Assembly: GCF_000741175.1 (NCBI RefSeq)
Contig: NZ_JGYS01000028.1
Coordinates: 20,070-84,069, forward strand
From: Bifidobacterium callitrichos DSM 23973
GTDB taxonomy: Bacteria > Actinomycetota > Actinomycetes > Actinomycetales > Bifidobacteriaceae
Length of the DNA stretch: 64,000 nt
Reading direction: 5' to 3'
The notes under the pieces are model-generated. The model saw only the letters and a program-made list of their open reading frames with translations, did not search any database and was not told the origin of the DNA. Positions 1 to 8,047 of the stretch are shown here, one piece after another. The position numbers and the translations under genes were made by a program. The first letter of the stretch is position 1; each line of letters opens with the position of its first letter.

Positions 1-2807
1 CTTGCCCTTCGATTGCCGAGCGCCTTGTCGATGGCGGGCGCGAGCTCGCCGGCCATCACCCCGCTGTCAAGCAACAAGCGCATGGCCGGCAGGGCCTGCA
101 GCGCCTCCGAGACGGCCGTAGTGATGTCGTCCCTCGTCAACGGCCGCGCGCCGTCGGCGCTGGTGTTGGTGTCGTGTCGGCTGGTGTCGTCGGTGATGGT
201 GTGGATGCGGGTGGTGCGGGTCACGTCAGCATCCGCCTCCATTTGGAACGGATGGTCGCCGATCGTCGCGTCGAACGCGCTGTAGGCTTGCCCGGCGAGG
301 CTGGTGGCGGCCTTGCTGACGGTCTTGGTGGTGTCGATGATGCCGTTGGCCAGTCCCCGGCCGACCATGACACCCACGGTGTCGCGCATGAGCTTGGACG
401 GGGATGCGATGCCGAAGAAGCTCTTGACCGCGCCCCACGCGTTTTTCGCGAGGCCGACGATGGCGTCCTTGATCGCGCCGCCCGCGTTCATCAGACCGTT
501 CTTGATGCCTTCGATGACGTTGCGGCCGAGCCCGCCCCAGTCCACGTTGGTCAGCCCGTCCCAGATCGCCCCGATGATCTGCGGCAACGCGCCGATCAGT
601 TGGGGTATGGCCTGGATGATGCCGACGACGAGCTTGCCGAGCAGGACGAGGCCGGTCTCGATGATCTGCGGCAGGTGCCGGCCGATGCCGTTGATGAACC
701 CGCTGATGATCTGTGGCAACGCGGCCACGAGTTGGGGTATCGCGTCGATGATGCCGGTGATGAACTTCAGCAGCAGGTCCACGCCCGTGGTCAGGATCCG
801 TGGCAGCATGCCGAGGATCCCGTCCACGAAGCTGGTGATGATCCGTGGCAGTGCGGCGATGAGTTGGGGCAGGGCGTTGAGGATGCCTTCGACGAACTTC
901 GCCAGCAGGTTCAGGCCGGATTGGATGATCCTGGGCAGGTTGTCGATGATGCCCTGCACCAAGGTGACGATCATCTGCATCGCGACCGGCAGCAGGGTCG
1001 GCAGCGCGTTGGCGATGCCGTCCACCAAGGAGGTGAGGATGTCGGCGGCGACGGTGAGGATCTGCGGCAGGTTCTGCGTGATGCCCTGCAGCACCGAGGT
1101 CAGCAGTGTCAGCCCGGATTGCATGAGCACGGGCAGCTGGGTCGTGACCCAGTTCTGGAATTCGGTGATGTATCCGGGCAGTTTGACGGTCAGGAACTCG
1201 GTGACGTGGGTCTGCAACTGTCCGCCGAGGCTCTGGTTCAATGCGCCCAGCGCGACGACCAGCGCGCCGATGATGGCCGCGATGCCGAAGTACTTGAGGA
1301 AGTTGGCCGGGTTGAAGAAGTTCAGGAACATGCTCCCGATCCCGTGCAACCCCGCCTGTATCGGCCCGGCCAGCGTCGAGCCGAACCCTTGGAACGCGGT
1401 GCCGAAGGCGCTGGTGACCGGTGAGAGGAACCCTCCCACGCGTCCCGCCAGCGTCTGGAACGGTGCCGCGAGTTTCGAGCCGATACCACCGATGCCCTGT
1501 TGCAGGGGCACGTAGACCTTGCTGTCGAACATGCCGACGAGCGTCGAGCCCACGTCGCCCAGTCCGCTTCTGACACGGTTGGACATCATGCCGAAGATGC
1601 CGCCGAAGTTCGCGTCCACGAGCCCCAAGGCGTTGCCCCACCGGGTGCCGATGTCGGTGAAGATCCCGCCCGCGCCGGCGGCGATGCCCTTGAGCTTGCC
1701 GAAGTCGCCCTTGATGGTGGAGACGAGCATGCCCGCGCCGTCGCCGGCGAGGGTGAACGCGTCGAGGATCTGCGGCGTGTACTGGCCGATCACGGTGAAC
1801 CCGGCGAACGCGCCCACCAGCAGGCCGGCCTGTTCGGCGAGGTCCTTGACGGTGATGGACCCGTCCGCCAACCCGTCGGCGAGCCGTTGGATCCATGGGG
1901 TGACGCGCTGCACCGCGCCGGCGAGCTTGGAGCCCAACTGGTCGGCGAGCGGCTGGATGGCGGTGTTCACCTTGTCGATGGCCGGTGTGAGCACGTTGAA
2001 CACATCCCGCAGGGCGTTCAGCGCGGGGGTCGCGGCCTTCTGACCCAAACGGCTCAGCGCGGCCTTGACGTTGGCCAATGCGCCGCTGAAGGTCTCGCCG
2101 GCGGCCAAGGCGGCTCCGCCCAAGTAGGTGTCCATGGCGGTGGCGAACGTCTGGAAGTCGATCTTGCCTTCCGACACCATGTCGGACACGTCCTGCGTGG
2201 AAACGCCCAACTGGTCGGAGAGGGCCTGCAGGACGGGCACGCCACGCGAGGTGAGCTGGAGCATGTCGTCGCCCTGAAGCTTGCCGCGCGCCATCACGGA
2301 AGTGAAGATCGCGCCCGCGTCACTGAAGCCCATGCCGGCGATCTGCGCGGTATCGCCCACGGTCTTCAATACCTTGGTGAGCTGTTCGCCAGGCTTGATG
2401 CCGCTGGCGACGGCGCTGGCGGCGACGGTGGCGGCCTCGTCGAGCCCGTACGCGGTGCCCTTGACGGCCGCGTTCGCGTTGGCCATGATCTCGGTGATGG
2501 TTTCGGTGCTGTGGCCGAGGCCCTTGAGTTTGGCTTGGGCGTTCTCGATGTTCAGGGCGCGGGCGAACCCGCCCTTGGCGGCGAGGGCGGTGATGCCGCC
2601 GCCGATCGTGGATAGGGCGCCGAGGCCGAGTTTGCCGATGGTGGCGAAGCCCTTGCCGGACGCCTTGACGAGGCTGGTCGAGAGGTTGCCGCCGAGCTTC
2701 TGCCCGGCGGGCTTGAGGTCGATGCCGCCGAGTTCGGCGGCGATCCTGTTCTGCGCGCCCTTCAACGTGGGGACGATGTTCACCCATGCGGTCGCCAACG
2801 TGGCCAT
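1..2807 (-). CDS. Phage tail tape measure protein, 3' end outside window
   Basis: The minus-strand frame is open from the ATG at 2807 to the window edge, giving 935 residues without a stop. The start follows a GGAGAGGGGA ribosome site. The N-terminus (MATLATAWVNIVPTLKG) and an alanine/glycine-rich helical region are typical of tape measures. Residues about 480-760 hold many degenerate hydrophobic repeats of the LPQIIxxxxxLLxxxVxGI type, which set tail length. A later SPSKLMRDTVG segment followed by GLANGI is a common tape-measure signature. It sits directly downstream of the tail chaperone pair, the usual position. The protein is expected to fill the tail tube and bind the tail tip. Long ORFs in other frames here are shadows of its repeats. 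Confidence 0.9.
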   Translation of the reverse strand, partial: MATLATAWVNIVPTLKGAQNRIAAELGGIDLKPAGQKLGGNLSTSLVKASGKGFATIGKLGLGALSTIGGGITALAAKGGFARALNIENAQAKLKGLGHSTETITEIMANANAAVKGTAYGLDEAATVAASAVASGIKPGEQLTKVLKTVGDTAQIAGMGFSDAGAIFTSVMARGKLQGDDMLQLTSRGVPVLQALSDQLGVSTQDVSDMVSEGKIDFQTFATAMDTYLGGAALAAGETFSGALANVKAALSRLGQKAATPALNALRDVFNVLTPAIDKVNTAIQPLADQLGSKLAGAVQRVTPWIQRLADGLADGSITVKDLAEQAGLLVGAFAGFTVIGQYTPQILDAFTLAGDGAGMLVSTIKGDFGKLKGIAAGAGGIFTDIGTRWGNALGLVDANFGGIFGMMSNRVRSGLGDVGSTLVGMFDSKVYVPLQQGIGGIGSKLAAPFQTLAGRVGGFLSPVTSAFGTAFQGFGSTLAGPIQAGLHGIGSMFLNFFNPANFLKYFGIAAIIGALVVALGALNQSLGGQLQTHVTEFLTVKLPGYITEFQNWVTTQLPVLMQSGLTLLTSVLQGITQNLPQILTVAADILTSLVDGIANALPTLLPVAMQMIVTLVQGIIDNLPRIIQSGLNLLAKFVEGILNALPQLIAALPRIITSFVDGILGMLPRILTTGVDLLLKFITGIIDAIPQLVAALPQIISGFINGIGRHLPQIIETGLVLLGKLVVGIIQAIPQLIGALPQIIGAIWDGLTNVDWGGLGRNVIEGIKNGLMNAGGAIKDAIVGLAKNAWGAVKSFFGIASPSKLMRDTVGVMVGRGLANGIIDTTKTVSKAATSLAGQAYSAFDATIGDHPFQMEADADVTRTTRIHTITDDTSRHDTNTSADGARPLTRDDITTAVSEALQALPAMRLLLDSGVMAGELAPAIDKALGNRRA

Positions 2808-2846
2808 ATCGTCCCCTCTCCTCGTTGAAAGGCATGCTCTGTTCGG

Positions 2847-3496
2847 TTATGCGAAGGCCACGCGCGGCCGTTTGAGATAGGCGCGCAGCTCCTGTTTGCC
2901 CATGCCGGTCAGTTCCGGGTCGCGGCGTTTCGGCGTGGCCTCGCCGGGTGCGGGCGTGGGTTTCGGCTTGCCGCGGTTCTTCTGCCCGTCCTTGGTCTTG
3001 GCCCACACGAGCCAGCGCAGCGAGTATTCGATGCTGCGCAGCCACCAGTCGGCGGGCGTCCACGCGTTGCGCTGGTCCAGCAGGCTGGCGAGCCGGCTGC
3101 CGGCAGGCGCGTTGGCGGCGATGAGCCACACGTCACGCCACGACAGCAGCGGGCCTCCGAGCCATCTGAGGCGCAGGCCCAATCGGATGAGCTCGTATTC
3201 GAGCGCGTCCCGATGATGGGTGATGAGCCATTGGACGGCGGCTAGTCTTTTGGGCTGCCCGTCCACGCGGTGATGAACCCGTTGAGCTGTTCGGGATGCA
3301 GCTGGTCGAGCAGCGGGTGCGCCTCTGCGGGGAAGAGCGTGTAGAAGCAGTCGATGTCGCCGCTTGTGATCGCCCTGAGGTCGCCGATGGTCAGCGCGTC
3401 GGGGCTCTTGACCTTGTAGCGGGTCTTCGAGCCGGGGAACTGCACCTCCACCGTCTCGTCGCCCTTGGGCTGGTAGTCGTTGATGATGATCGCCAT
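2847..3496 (-). CDS. Tail assembly chaperone GT fusion, made by -1 frameshift
   Basis: A second frame downstream of the G gene (from about 3248 to the TAA at 2847) has no good start of its own but continues a sensible protein (RLAAVQWLITHH onward, ending KRPRVAFA). A slippery CCCAAAA heptamer lies just before the upstream stop, so the ribosome can slip back one base and join the 82-83 residues of G to about 134 residues of T. This matches the gpG/gpGT pair of lambda-like siphoviruses, whose ratio matters for tail tube assembly around the tape measure. The T part is basic near its end (NRGKPKPTPAPGEATPKRR). The gene lies between the major tail protein and the tape measure, as expected. Confidence 0.85.
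3242..3496 (-). CDS. Tail assembly chaperone G
   Basis: An 84-residue protein (MAIIINDYQPKGDE to WTGSPKD). The ATG at 3496 is preferred over upstream starts because AGGAAGGA lies ten bases before it. Small acidic proteins in this position, between the major tail protein and the tape measure, are the short member of the tail chaperone pair. The TAG stop at 3242-3244 is bypassed in a minority of ribosomes through the slippery site overlapping the last codons. It is predicted to coat the hydrophobic tape measure before tube polymerisation and not to be part of the virion. Sequence similarity to a named family cannot be judged by eye. Confidence 0.8.
   Translation of the reverse strand: MAIIINDYQPKGDETVEVQFPGSKTRYKVKSPDALTIGDLRAITSGDIDCFYTLFPAEAHPLLDQLHPEQLNGFITAWTGSPKD
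3248..3254 (-). promoter_or_regulatory. -1 ribosomal frameshift slippery site CCCAAAA
   Basis: In the G frame the codons read AGC CCA AAA GAC TAG, so the heptamer C-CCA-AAA has the canonical X-XXY-YYZ layout. After a slip the P site reads CCC and the A site reads AAA, and translation continues AGA CTA GCC in the T frame. The stop is only one codon beyond the site. Confidence 0.85.
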
Positions 3497-3611
3497 GGTT
3501 GCCGTGTCCTTCCTGGCCATGCCGTGTCACTGCTTGGATTGGAGTGGATCCGGTGGCGGCGGACACGGCATCGGCACCGCCACCGGACTGGGAACTATCG
3601 GGGCGGACGGG

Positions 3612-4331
3612 TCAGGCGGTCTTCGCCGTCGTCGCCTTCACCGTGGTCTTGCGGCGGGTGGCGGCCTTGACTGCGGCCTTCGCCAAGGTGGGCGTCTCCT
3701 CGTCGGTCAGCGCCGCCGGCTCGTCGCCGGTGGTCTCCGGCGTATCGGCGGTGACGTAGGCGATGTACTCGTAGGCGGTGTTGCCGTTGGCGTCGGGGAA
3801 CGCGTTGATGGTGGGCGTGTAGGTGATGGCCTCGCCGTCCGCGTAGGTCACGTCGTCCACGTCGCCCGTCTTGCCGACCGGCACGACGATGCGCTTGACC
3901 CTGTTGCCGGTCATCGCGAACTCGAACACGTACACCAGTTCGGGCGGCTCCGCGCTGTTGTGTTTGACCGTGATCTGGTCCTTGCCGTCCACGGTCTTGA
4001 CTTCGACGTTGCCGGGCCCGTAGGTGACGGCCAAGGTTTCGGGCGTGGTCTCCAGCATGCCGAACTGGAAGCTCTCCGCCCGGCTCGTCGTCACACTGAG
4101 TACGCGGTCGCCGCCGAACGCGTTGATGTCCTCGCTATCGCGGTCGATGGTGTTCGTCACGCCATCCTCGCTCAGATAGCCGAGGTCGTGGAACTTGTCG
4201 GACAGCGTGGTGGTGGCGTCGGTGGGCGGGGTGGCCTCGCCGACCTTGCCGTACCATGCGCCGCCCGCGTAGCGTCCGCCGTCGCCGTGGGGCTTGCCGA
4301 CCGACACCATCTGAGCATTGGGCTTGCCCAT
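3612..4331 (-). CDS. Major tail (tube) protein
   Basis: A 239-residue protein that starts at an ATG with AAGGAGAAG upstream. The N-terminus (GAWYGKVGEATPPTDATTTL followed by DLGYLSEDG) is the pattern seen in siphovirus major tail proteins, where the new-subunit arm names a start of slice and 'gyiseDG' motif. The middle is beta-rich. The last 50 residues are a low-complexity Ala/Thr/Lys tail (KAAVKAATRRKTTVKATTAK), probably flexible on the tube surface. It sits just upstream of the chaperone pair and downstream of the head-tail joining genes. It should polymerise into the hexameric tail tube. Confidence 0.85.
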   Translation of the reverse strand: MGKPNAQMVSVGKPHGDGGRYAGGAWYGKVGEATPPTDATTTLSDKFHDLGYLSEDGVTNTIDRDSEDINAFGGDRVLSVTTSRAESFQFGMLETTPETLAVTYGPGNVEVKTVDGKDQITVKHNSAEPPELVYVFEFAMTGNRVKRIVVPVGKTGDVDDVTYADGEAITYTPTINAFPDANGNTAYEYIAYVTADTPETTGDEPAALTDEETPTLAKAAVKAATRRKTTVKATTAKTA

Positions 4332-4343
4332 AGGTTCTTCTCC

Positions 4344-4697
4344 TTACATGTGTTTGTGCACCGTCAGTTCGGCGGTGATCTGATAGCGGGGCGTGTCCCC
4401 GTCCAGCGGATAGTTCGTTGTGGATTCGATGGCGACTTTCGCCACCGCCGGGATCCGCACGGCGCGTTCCAGCACGGTCTTCACCCGTTGGGCGAGGAAT
4501 GCCGCCTGGACGCGGCTGGTGTCCCAGCATTGGATGGCGAGCATGGGATGGTCGGTGAACGGGGTCTCCGTGCCGCCCGTCCGCTCCACCGTCACGAACC
4601 GTTCCGGCCGCCGCGCCGGCACGTCCGTCGAGACCGGGATGCCCGCAAGCTCGGGCTGCCGGTTGAGGAACTGGACGAGCGTGGTTTCGACGTTCAT
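4344..4697 (-). CDS. Probable tail terminator / tail completion protein
   Basis: A 117-residue protein (MNVETTLVQFLNRQ onward). Its length, position between the gp10-like gene and the major tail protein, and ending (YQITAELTVHKH) fit the tail terminator family that caps the tail tube and joins it to the head. The pattern 'L-x(2)-R-x-V-x(3)-PxxRPERFVTVERTGG' resembles minor tail proteins of actinophages. The assignment rests on gene order more than on residues. It is separated by 12 bases from the major tail gene and by five from the preceding gene, so it is in one transcript with both. Confidence 0.65.
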   Translation of the reverse strand: MNVETTLVQFLNRQPELAGIPVSTDVPARRPERFVTVERTGGTETPFTDHPMLAIQCWDTSRVQAAFLAQRVKTVLERAVRIPAVAKVAIESTTNYPLDGDTPRYQITAELTVHKHM

Positions 4698-4702
4698 GGT
4701 GG

Positions 4703-4963
4703 CTAGTCCCTTCCGGCGTCCAGCGATTTCAGCAGGGTGTTGTGCTTCGCGTTCGACCGTCTCGCATGCCGTGTGACCGCTCTCACCGCCCCGTGGGGCC
4801 GGTCGGTCCTGATGACATCGCCCACGTAGCCCTTCGCGTTGTGCATACGGTTCGCCGCGGCCGCGACGGCCTCGGTGCGACGCTCGATGTCGCCTCTCAC
4901 GCCGTCGCTGTTGAGCACGTCCAATACGCCGCTGCTATGCAGCCGGACTTTGACCTTGGCCAT
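4703..4963 (-). CDS. Small head-tail joining protein (HK97 gp10-like position)
   Basis: An 86-residue basic protein (MAKVKVRLHSSGVLDVLNSDGV) with a helical middle (DIERRTEAVAAAANRMHN) and an Arg/Lys-rich end. Phage genes of this size and place, with an N-terminal 'vkl...gi..ll.s..v...l...a..i...a' pattern, belong to the HK97 gp10/minor tail group that acts at the head-tail interface. The gene is three bases from the next upstream gene and five from the next downstream gene, consistent with coupled translation. No enzymatic motif is visible. Confidence 0.6.
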   Translation of the reverse strand: MAKVKVRLHSSGVLDVLNSDGVRGDIERRTEAVAAAANRMHNAKGYVGDVIRTDRPHGAVRAVTRHARRSNAKHNTLLKSLDAGRD

Positions 4964-4966
4964 GGT

Positions 4967-5311
4967 TCAGCCTTCCGTGTAGGTGGCTTCGACGCTCATG
5001 TTCCACTTGGTCGGCTGCATGCCGCCGTCGAGCGGCAGCGGATGGCCGACCACGTGATACGGGTGCGCTTCGTCGCCGCGCAGGATGATCCGGCACCCGT
5101 CGAGCGGGTCGCCCGTGTAGTCGCGCGGGAAACGGAACACGGCGTCCACGCGCATCCCGTCCGGACGGTTCGAGTCGCCAGCGTCCGTACTGTCGGGCGA
5201 GTCCACGAGCACATTGGGCACCGTTTCGCGCTGTTCTTCGTAGACCGGGTTGTTGCCCTCGTCCACGCCGGATTGGACGCGACGGATGACGGTGATGGTC
5301 TCGCCTCTCAC
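4967..5311 (-). CDS. Head-tail stopper protein
   Basis: A 114-residue protein read from a GTG at 5311 (VRGETITVIRRVQSGVDEGN). This start overlaps the TGA of the upstream gene in a GTGA arrangement, so it is preferred over the much longer open frame further upstream, which overlaps the connector gene. The sequence is beta-rich, with DAVFRFPRDYTGDPLDG and a conserved-looking YHVVGHPLPLDGG segment, as in head-tail stoppers that seal the portal after packaging. Its place directly after the connector gene supports this. The family is inferred from order and pattern. Confidence 0.65.
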   Translation of the reverse strand: MRGETITVIRRVQSGVDEGNNPVYEEQRETVPNVLVDSPDSTDAGDSNRPDGMRVDAVFRFPRDYTGDPLDGCRIILRGDEAHPYHVVGHPLPLDGGMQPTKWNMSVEATYTEG

Positions 5312-5691
5312 GGGCCGCCTCCGCTCATGTCGAGGTGGAACGCGCGAGCCCGGCCACGGCCCAACCGGGCCTTCTCCGCCTTGGTCAGGTAGAGATCGCC
5401 CATGGGATTCGAGTAGGTGAAGGATTCGCTGAAGCTGCCGGCGGTCTGCTGCGCGTTCGTCACGCCCAACCGTTCGTCGCCCACGCTCATCTTGCGGATG
5501 ACCATCGCGCACGTGATCGACGCGAGCGTGCGTTCGGACGCCTGCGACCATTTGGGGCATGTGTCCATGATGATCTGCGTGGCGTCCTCCAGCAGCACGG
5601 TCGCGGTCTCGCGTTCCGCCTCGGTCAATGCGTGCCAGCGTCGCTCCACGTCCCTGTAGGTGGCGAACGGCCGGAACGCGTCATCAATCAC
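5308..5691 (-). CDS. Head-tail connector (gp6/gp15-like adaptor)
   Basis: A 127-residue helical protein (MIDDAFRPFATYRDVERRW). The opening 'FATYRDVERRWHALTEAERE' followed by 'LLEDATQIIMDTCP' is a frequent pattern in Gram-positive phage head-tail adaptors, and 'SFSESFTYSNPMGDLYLTKAEKARLG' is typical of the C-terminal part of this family in actinophages. It would form the ring that attaches below the portal. It lies between the head fibre gene and the stopper gene with a four-base overlap to the latter. Confidence 0.75.
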   Translation of the reverse strand: MIDDAFRPFATYRDVERRWHALTEAERETATVLLEDATQIIMDTCPKWSQASERTLASITCAMVIRKMSVGDERLGVTNAQQTAGSFSESFTYSNPMGDLYLTKAEKARLGRGRARAFHLDMSGGGP

Positions 5692-5698
5692 TTGGCGA

Positions 5699-6265
5699 TC
5701 AGCCCCATGTACGCATCGTCGCGAGCATCGCCTTGATCGTTGTTCCCAGCGTCGCGGCGGTCGCGTCGGCGGCCGGATCCGTGATGGCGGCTGCCGTGGC
5801 GGGCTTGCCGGAGATGTTCGCCCACGTGGCGGCTGCCGGGATGGACGGCTTGTTCGTCAGGTCCGTGTAGCTGCCGGAGAAGCTGGACGTGCCCGCGCCG
5901 ATGGCCTTGCGCGCCGCAGCCGTGTCCGCCGCGCCCATCACGGCCTTGCCGACCGTGGTCGCCCCGGACAACGTGGAAGCCGTCGGCATCGTGGGAATGG
6001 ACGGCTTGCCGGTCAGATCGCCGTACGCGCCGCTGAAGCTGGACGTGCCCGCCCCGATCGCGGTACGCGCCGCGGCTCCGGTCGATGCCTTCATCACGGC
6101 CTTGCCGATGGCGGATGCCCCGCCCAACGTCTCCACGGTCACTGCGGCCCCGGCGCCGGTGAACGGCGTGCCTTCCGGGTTCACCAAGCGCACGGGCTCG
6201 GCGAGCACGGGCACGCCGCTCTCGCCGGTGTGGACTACGAGGGTCTTTACGGGGGTGACGCTCAT
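5699..6265 (-). CDS. Head fibre-like repeat protein
   Basis: A 188-residue protein. The ATG at 6265 overlaps the capsid gene's stop in an ATGA arrangement and is preferred over upstream starts that lie inside the capsid frame. Residues 53-91 and 105-143 are two copies of a 39-residue repeat holding GKAVM, AARxAIGAGTSSFSG, DLT and KPSIP, and a shortened third copy ends in ISGKP. Repeats of this kind occur in phage head fibres and tail-fibre shafts. Its place next to the major capsid gene favours a capsid decoration role, probably in reversible binding to surfaces. The N-terminus (MSVTPVKTLVVHTGESGVPV) would anchor it to the capsid. Confidence 0.65.
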   Translation of the reverse strand: MSVTPVKTLVVHTGESGVPVLAEPVRLVNPEGTPFTGAGAAVTVETLGGASAIGKAVMKASTGAAARTAIGAGTSSFSGAYGDLTGKPSIPTMPTASTLSGATTVGKAVMGAADTAAARKAIGAGTSSFSGSYTDLTNKPSIPAAATWANISGKPATAAAITDPAADATAATLGTTIKAMLATMRTWG

Positions 6266-7170
6266 CGCTTCACCGCCCGCGTGGTCTTGGCGCCGGCGGT
6301 CTTGAGCACGGCGATGGAGGTCGGGTCGATGATCGCGTAGGAGAACACGGCCTCGCTCCTGTAGGCGATCTGGTTGCTGCCGGCCAAGTCCACGCCGGTG
6401 TTGTCCGGGTCGCCGTACGGGATGACCTCGGCCGTGATCGGACGCACCAGACGCCATTTGATCGTGCTGAAGTCACCCATGAACGCGAGCACGTTCGTCG
6501 CGTCCGTGGCGTACTCGCCCTCGACGGTCACGCTCGTGCTGGCCTTGATCCCGTCCAAGGTTCCCGTGTTCAGGCTCAACGGGATCTCCGGGAACAGTCG
6601 TCCACCCGTGTTGGACACGCGCAGCTTGCGAAGCTCGTTCGCCAATGTGCGGGACAGTGCGACGCCGGTGATGTTCGCGCGCAGCAGCCTGTCGGTGAGC
6701 AAGTCGAGGTTGGCGAGCTGGTCGTCGGTGGCGGTCACCTGCACGCCCGTGGCGGACAGCGCCTCGTAGCCGGCGAGTTTGTCGCCGGACGCGGGGTTGA
6801 CCGCGTGGTAGATCACGTAGTCCAACGCCTCGCCCAACGCCGCGGCCTGATCGGCCTGGATCGCGTCGAGGATCTGCAGCTGGTTGTCCTCGTCCGCCCA
6901 CTGCAGCTGCTTGGAGACGCGCGTGGTGCACTGCACCGTGAACCGCTTGCCTTCCTTCGGGGTGATCGGCTGCTCGTAGCCGCTTTTCTTCGCGCCCTCG
7001 GCCACGACCTCGGCGCGCGCCTTGCCGGTGAACACGTTGTACTTGTCGTCCATGAACCCGAGCCTGTCCGCCGGGCTCAACGTGGCGATCGTGCTGGTGT
7101 CGTGCGCCTTGCCCACCACCGCGAGACTCACGGACGTGGGCAGCGTCACCTGATTGGTCTGCAAAACCAT
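6262..7170 (-). CDS. Major capsid protein, HK97 fold
   Basis: A 302-residue protein. It opens with TLPTSVSLAVVGKAHDTSTIATL and has EVVAEGAKKSGYEQ (the usual 'EgaeKs' segment of the E-loop region). It has a long spine-helix region (NQLQILDAIQADQAAALGEALDYVIYHAVNP) and an A-domain ending (RPITAEVIPYGDPDN). These are hallmarks of HK97-fold capsids in actinophages and Gram-positive siphophages. It follows the scaffold gene by 28 bases. No protease gene lies between portal and capsid, consistent with a scaffold-dependent route in which the scaffold leaves rather than being cut. Confidence 0.9.
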   Translation of the reverse strand: MVLQTNQVTLPTSVSLAVVGKAHDTSTIATLSPADRLGFMDDKYNVFTGKARAEVVAEGAKKSGYEQPITPKEGKRFTVQCTTRVSKQLQWADEDNQLQILDAIQADQAAALGEALDYVIYHAVNPASGDKLAGYEALSATGVQVTATDDQLANLDLLTDRLLRANITGVALSRTLANELRKLRVSNTGGRLFPEIPLSLNTGTLDGIKASTSVTVEGEYATDATNVLAFMGDFSTIKWRLVRPITAEVIPYGDPDNTGVDLAGSNQIAYRSEAVFSYAIIDPTSIAVLKTAGAKTTRAVKR

Positions 7171-7198
7171 AGATTCCTTCCTCTAAAGGGTTGAACGT

Positions 7199-7675
7199 TT
7201 ACTTGGTGCCGAACAGTTGTCTGAGCAGTCCCGCGTTCGGATTCGTCTGGGATTGCGGCGTGCCGGCCGGATCCGCGACCTTCGCCGCAGACGGCTTCGC
7301 CTGCGCGGCCAGATACGACTTGATGGCCTGCGCGTGCGCGTTGATCTCCTCGGCCGTTTCCCCGCGAAGCAGATCCACCGGCACGCCGGTCTTCCTGGCT
7401 GCCTCGTCACGCCATGCGAGACGCTGCTGGGCGGTCTTCAGGTCGTTGAGCTCCCTCTCCGCCCGTTCGGCGCGGGCCTGAAGCTTCTGCGTCTCCGTGA
7501 GACGGGATTCCTTCAACGCGGCCAGCTCGTCCGCCGCGCTCTTGTTCGCCTCGGCCTTGCCACGCCACGACTTCGCCCGTTCGGCCTCGGCCTCGTAACG
7601 GGCCTTCCAGTCGATCTCCTCCGGCGGCGAACCGGACTGTTCTCCGGTGTCCGGGGCGTCGTCTTCTTCGGCCAT
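7199..7675 (-). CDS. Phage scaffolding protein
   Basis: A 158-residue protein with an acidic start (MAEEDDAPDTGEQSG). It has a long charged coiled coil (residues about 22-85, including TETQKLQARAERAERELND) and a short C-terminus (NPNAGLLRQLFGTK) of the type that contacts capsid subunits. Length, composition and place immediately before the capsid gene match DUF4355-type scaffold proteins. It should direct procapsid assembly inside the cell and then leave. A rho-independent-type hairpin lies just upstream of its start, so it may need its own promoter or antitermination. Confidence 0.85.
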   Translation of the reverse strand: MAEEDDAPDTGEQSGSPPEEIDWKARYEAEAERAKSWRGKAEANKSAADELAALKESRLTETQKLQARAERAERELNDLKTAQQRLAWRDEAARKTGVPVDLLRGETAEEINAHAQAIKSYLAAQAKPSAAKVADPAGTPQSQTNPNAGLLRQLFGTK

Positions 7676-7703
7676 ACGGCCTCCTTCCGCCCGTCATCGG
7701 GCA

Positions 7704-7736
7704 TAAGAAAAGCCACCACGGACGAATCCGTGATGG
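7704..7736 (-). terminator. Rho-independent terminator upstream of the scaffold gene
   Basis: On the minus strand a 10-bp stem with one mismatch (arms at 7727-7736 and 7713-7722, loop of four bases) is followed by CTTTTCTT. It would end leftward transcripts coming from the terminase-portal-MuF-8048 genes before the capsid genes. On the plus strand it lies in the 5' region of the oppositely oriented gene at 7769. Confidence 0.65.
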
Positions 7737-7768
7737 CATAATGGGGTCATTGATCAGAGAGGATTGAG

Positions 7769-8047
7769 ATGGCGGATGATGTACCGGACGAGGAGGCCTT
7801 GCCTCTATACAGGGAACTGAGGCCGTATTGCGATGCGCTTGACGAGGAGCTGCTATGGGGCTTGGATACGGGATTCGAGACCGGCGAGTACTACTACGCG
7901 TTGAGTTGGCTGATCGCCGATGTCCTCGAACACGATCTCGATGTCCCCTGTGACGTGCTGCTTAAGGCTTATCGAGTGTTGATGCACGAGGACGGCGATG
8001 AATACCGGCCGCTTCTCGAACGGTATCTTCGTCGGCGCAGTCGCTGA
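7769..8047 (+). CDS. Small acidic protein, candidate immunity protein (MafI-like pattern), opposite strand
   Basis: A 92-residue protein (MADDVPDEEALPLYRELRPY onward) with AGAGAGGA upstream of its ATG. It is the only plus-strand gene among the leftward late genes. It is helical and acidic, with a 'L-x-WGLDTGFETGEYYYALSWL' segment and a short C-terminal helix, a pattern reminiscent of MafI/SMI-type immunity proteins that contain a GEy..Al..L segment. It ends one base before the convergent gene at 8048-8320, next to a MuF protein with a toxin-like C-terminus. An immunity gene read separately from the lytic late operon would protect the lysogen. The function is inferred from context; family membership is weak by eye. 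Confidence 0.55.
   Translation: MADDVPDEEALPLYRELRPYCDALDEELLWGLDTGFETGEYYYALSWLIADVLEHDLDVPCDVLLKAYRVLMHEDGDEYRPLLERYLRRRSR

Noticed and set aside
226..1896. Long minus-strand ORF of 556 codons rich in Arg, and plus-strand ORFs over 174-1515
   Set aside because: They are alternative frames of the tape measure gene, whose own frame is open to the window edge and has the right start and composition.
2847..3566. Continuous 239-codon ORF as one protein
   Set aside because: Its first half is the wrong frame of the G gene; only the part after the slippery site is used, by frameshifting.
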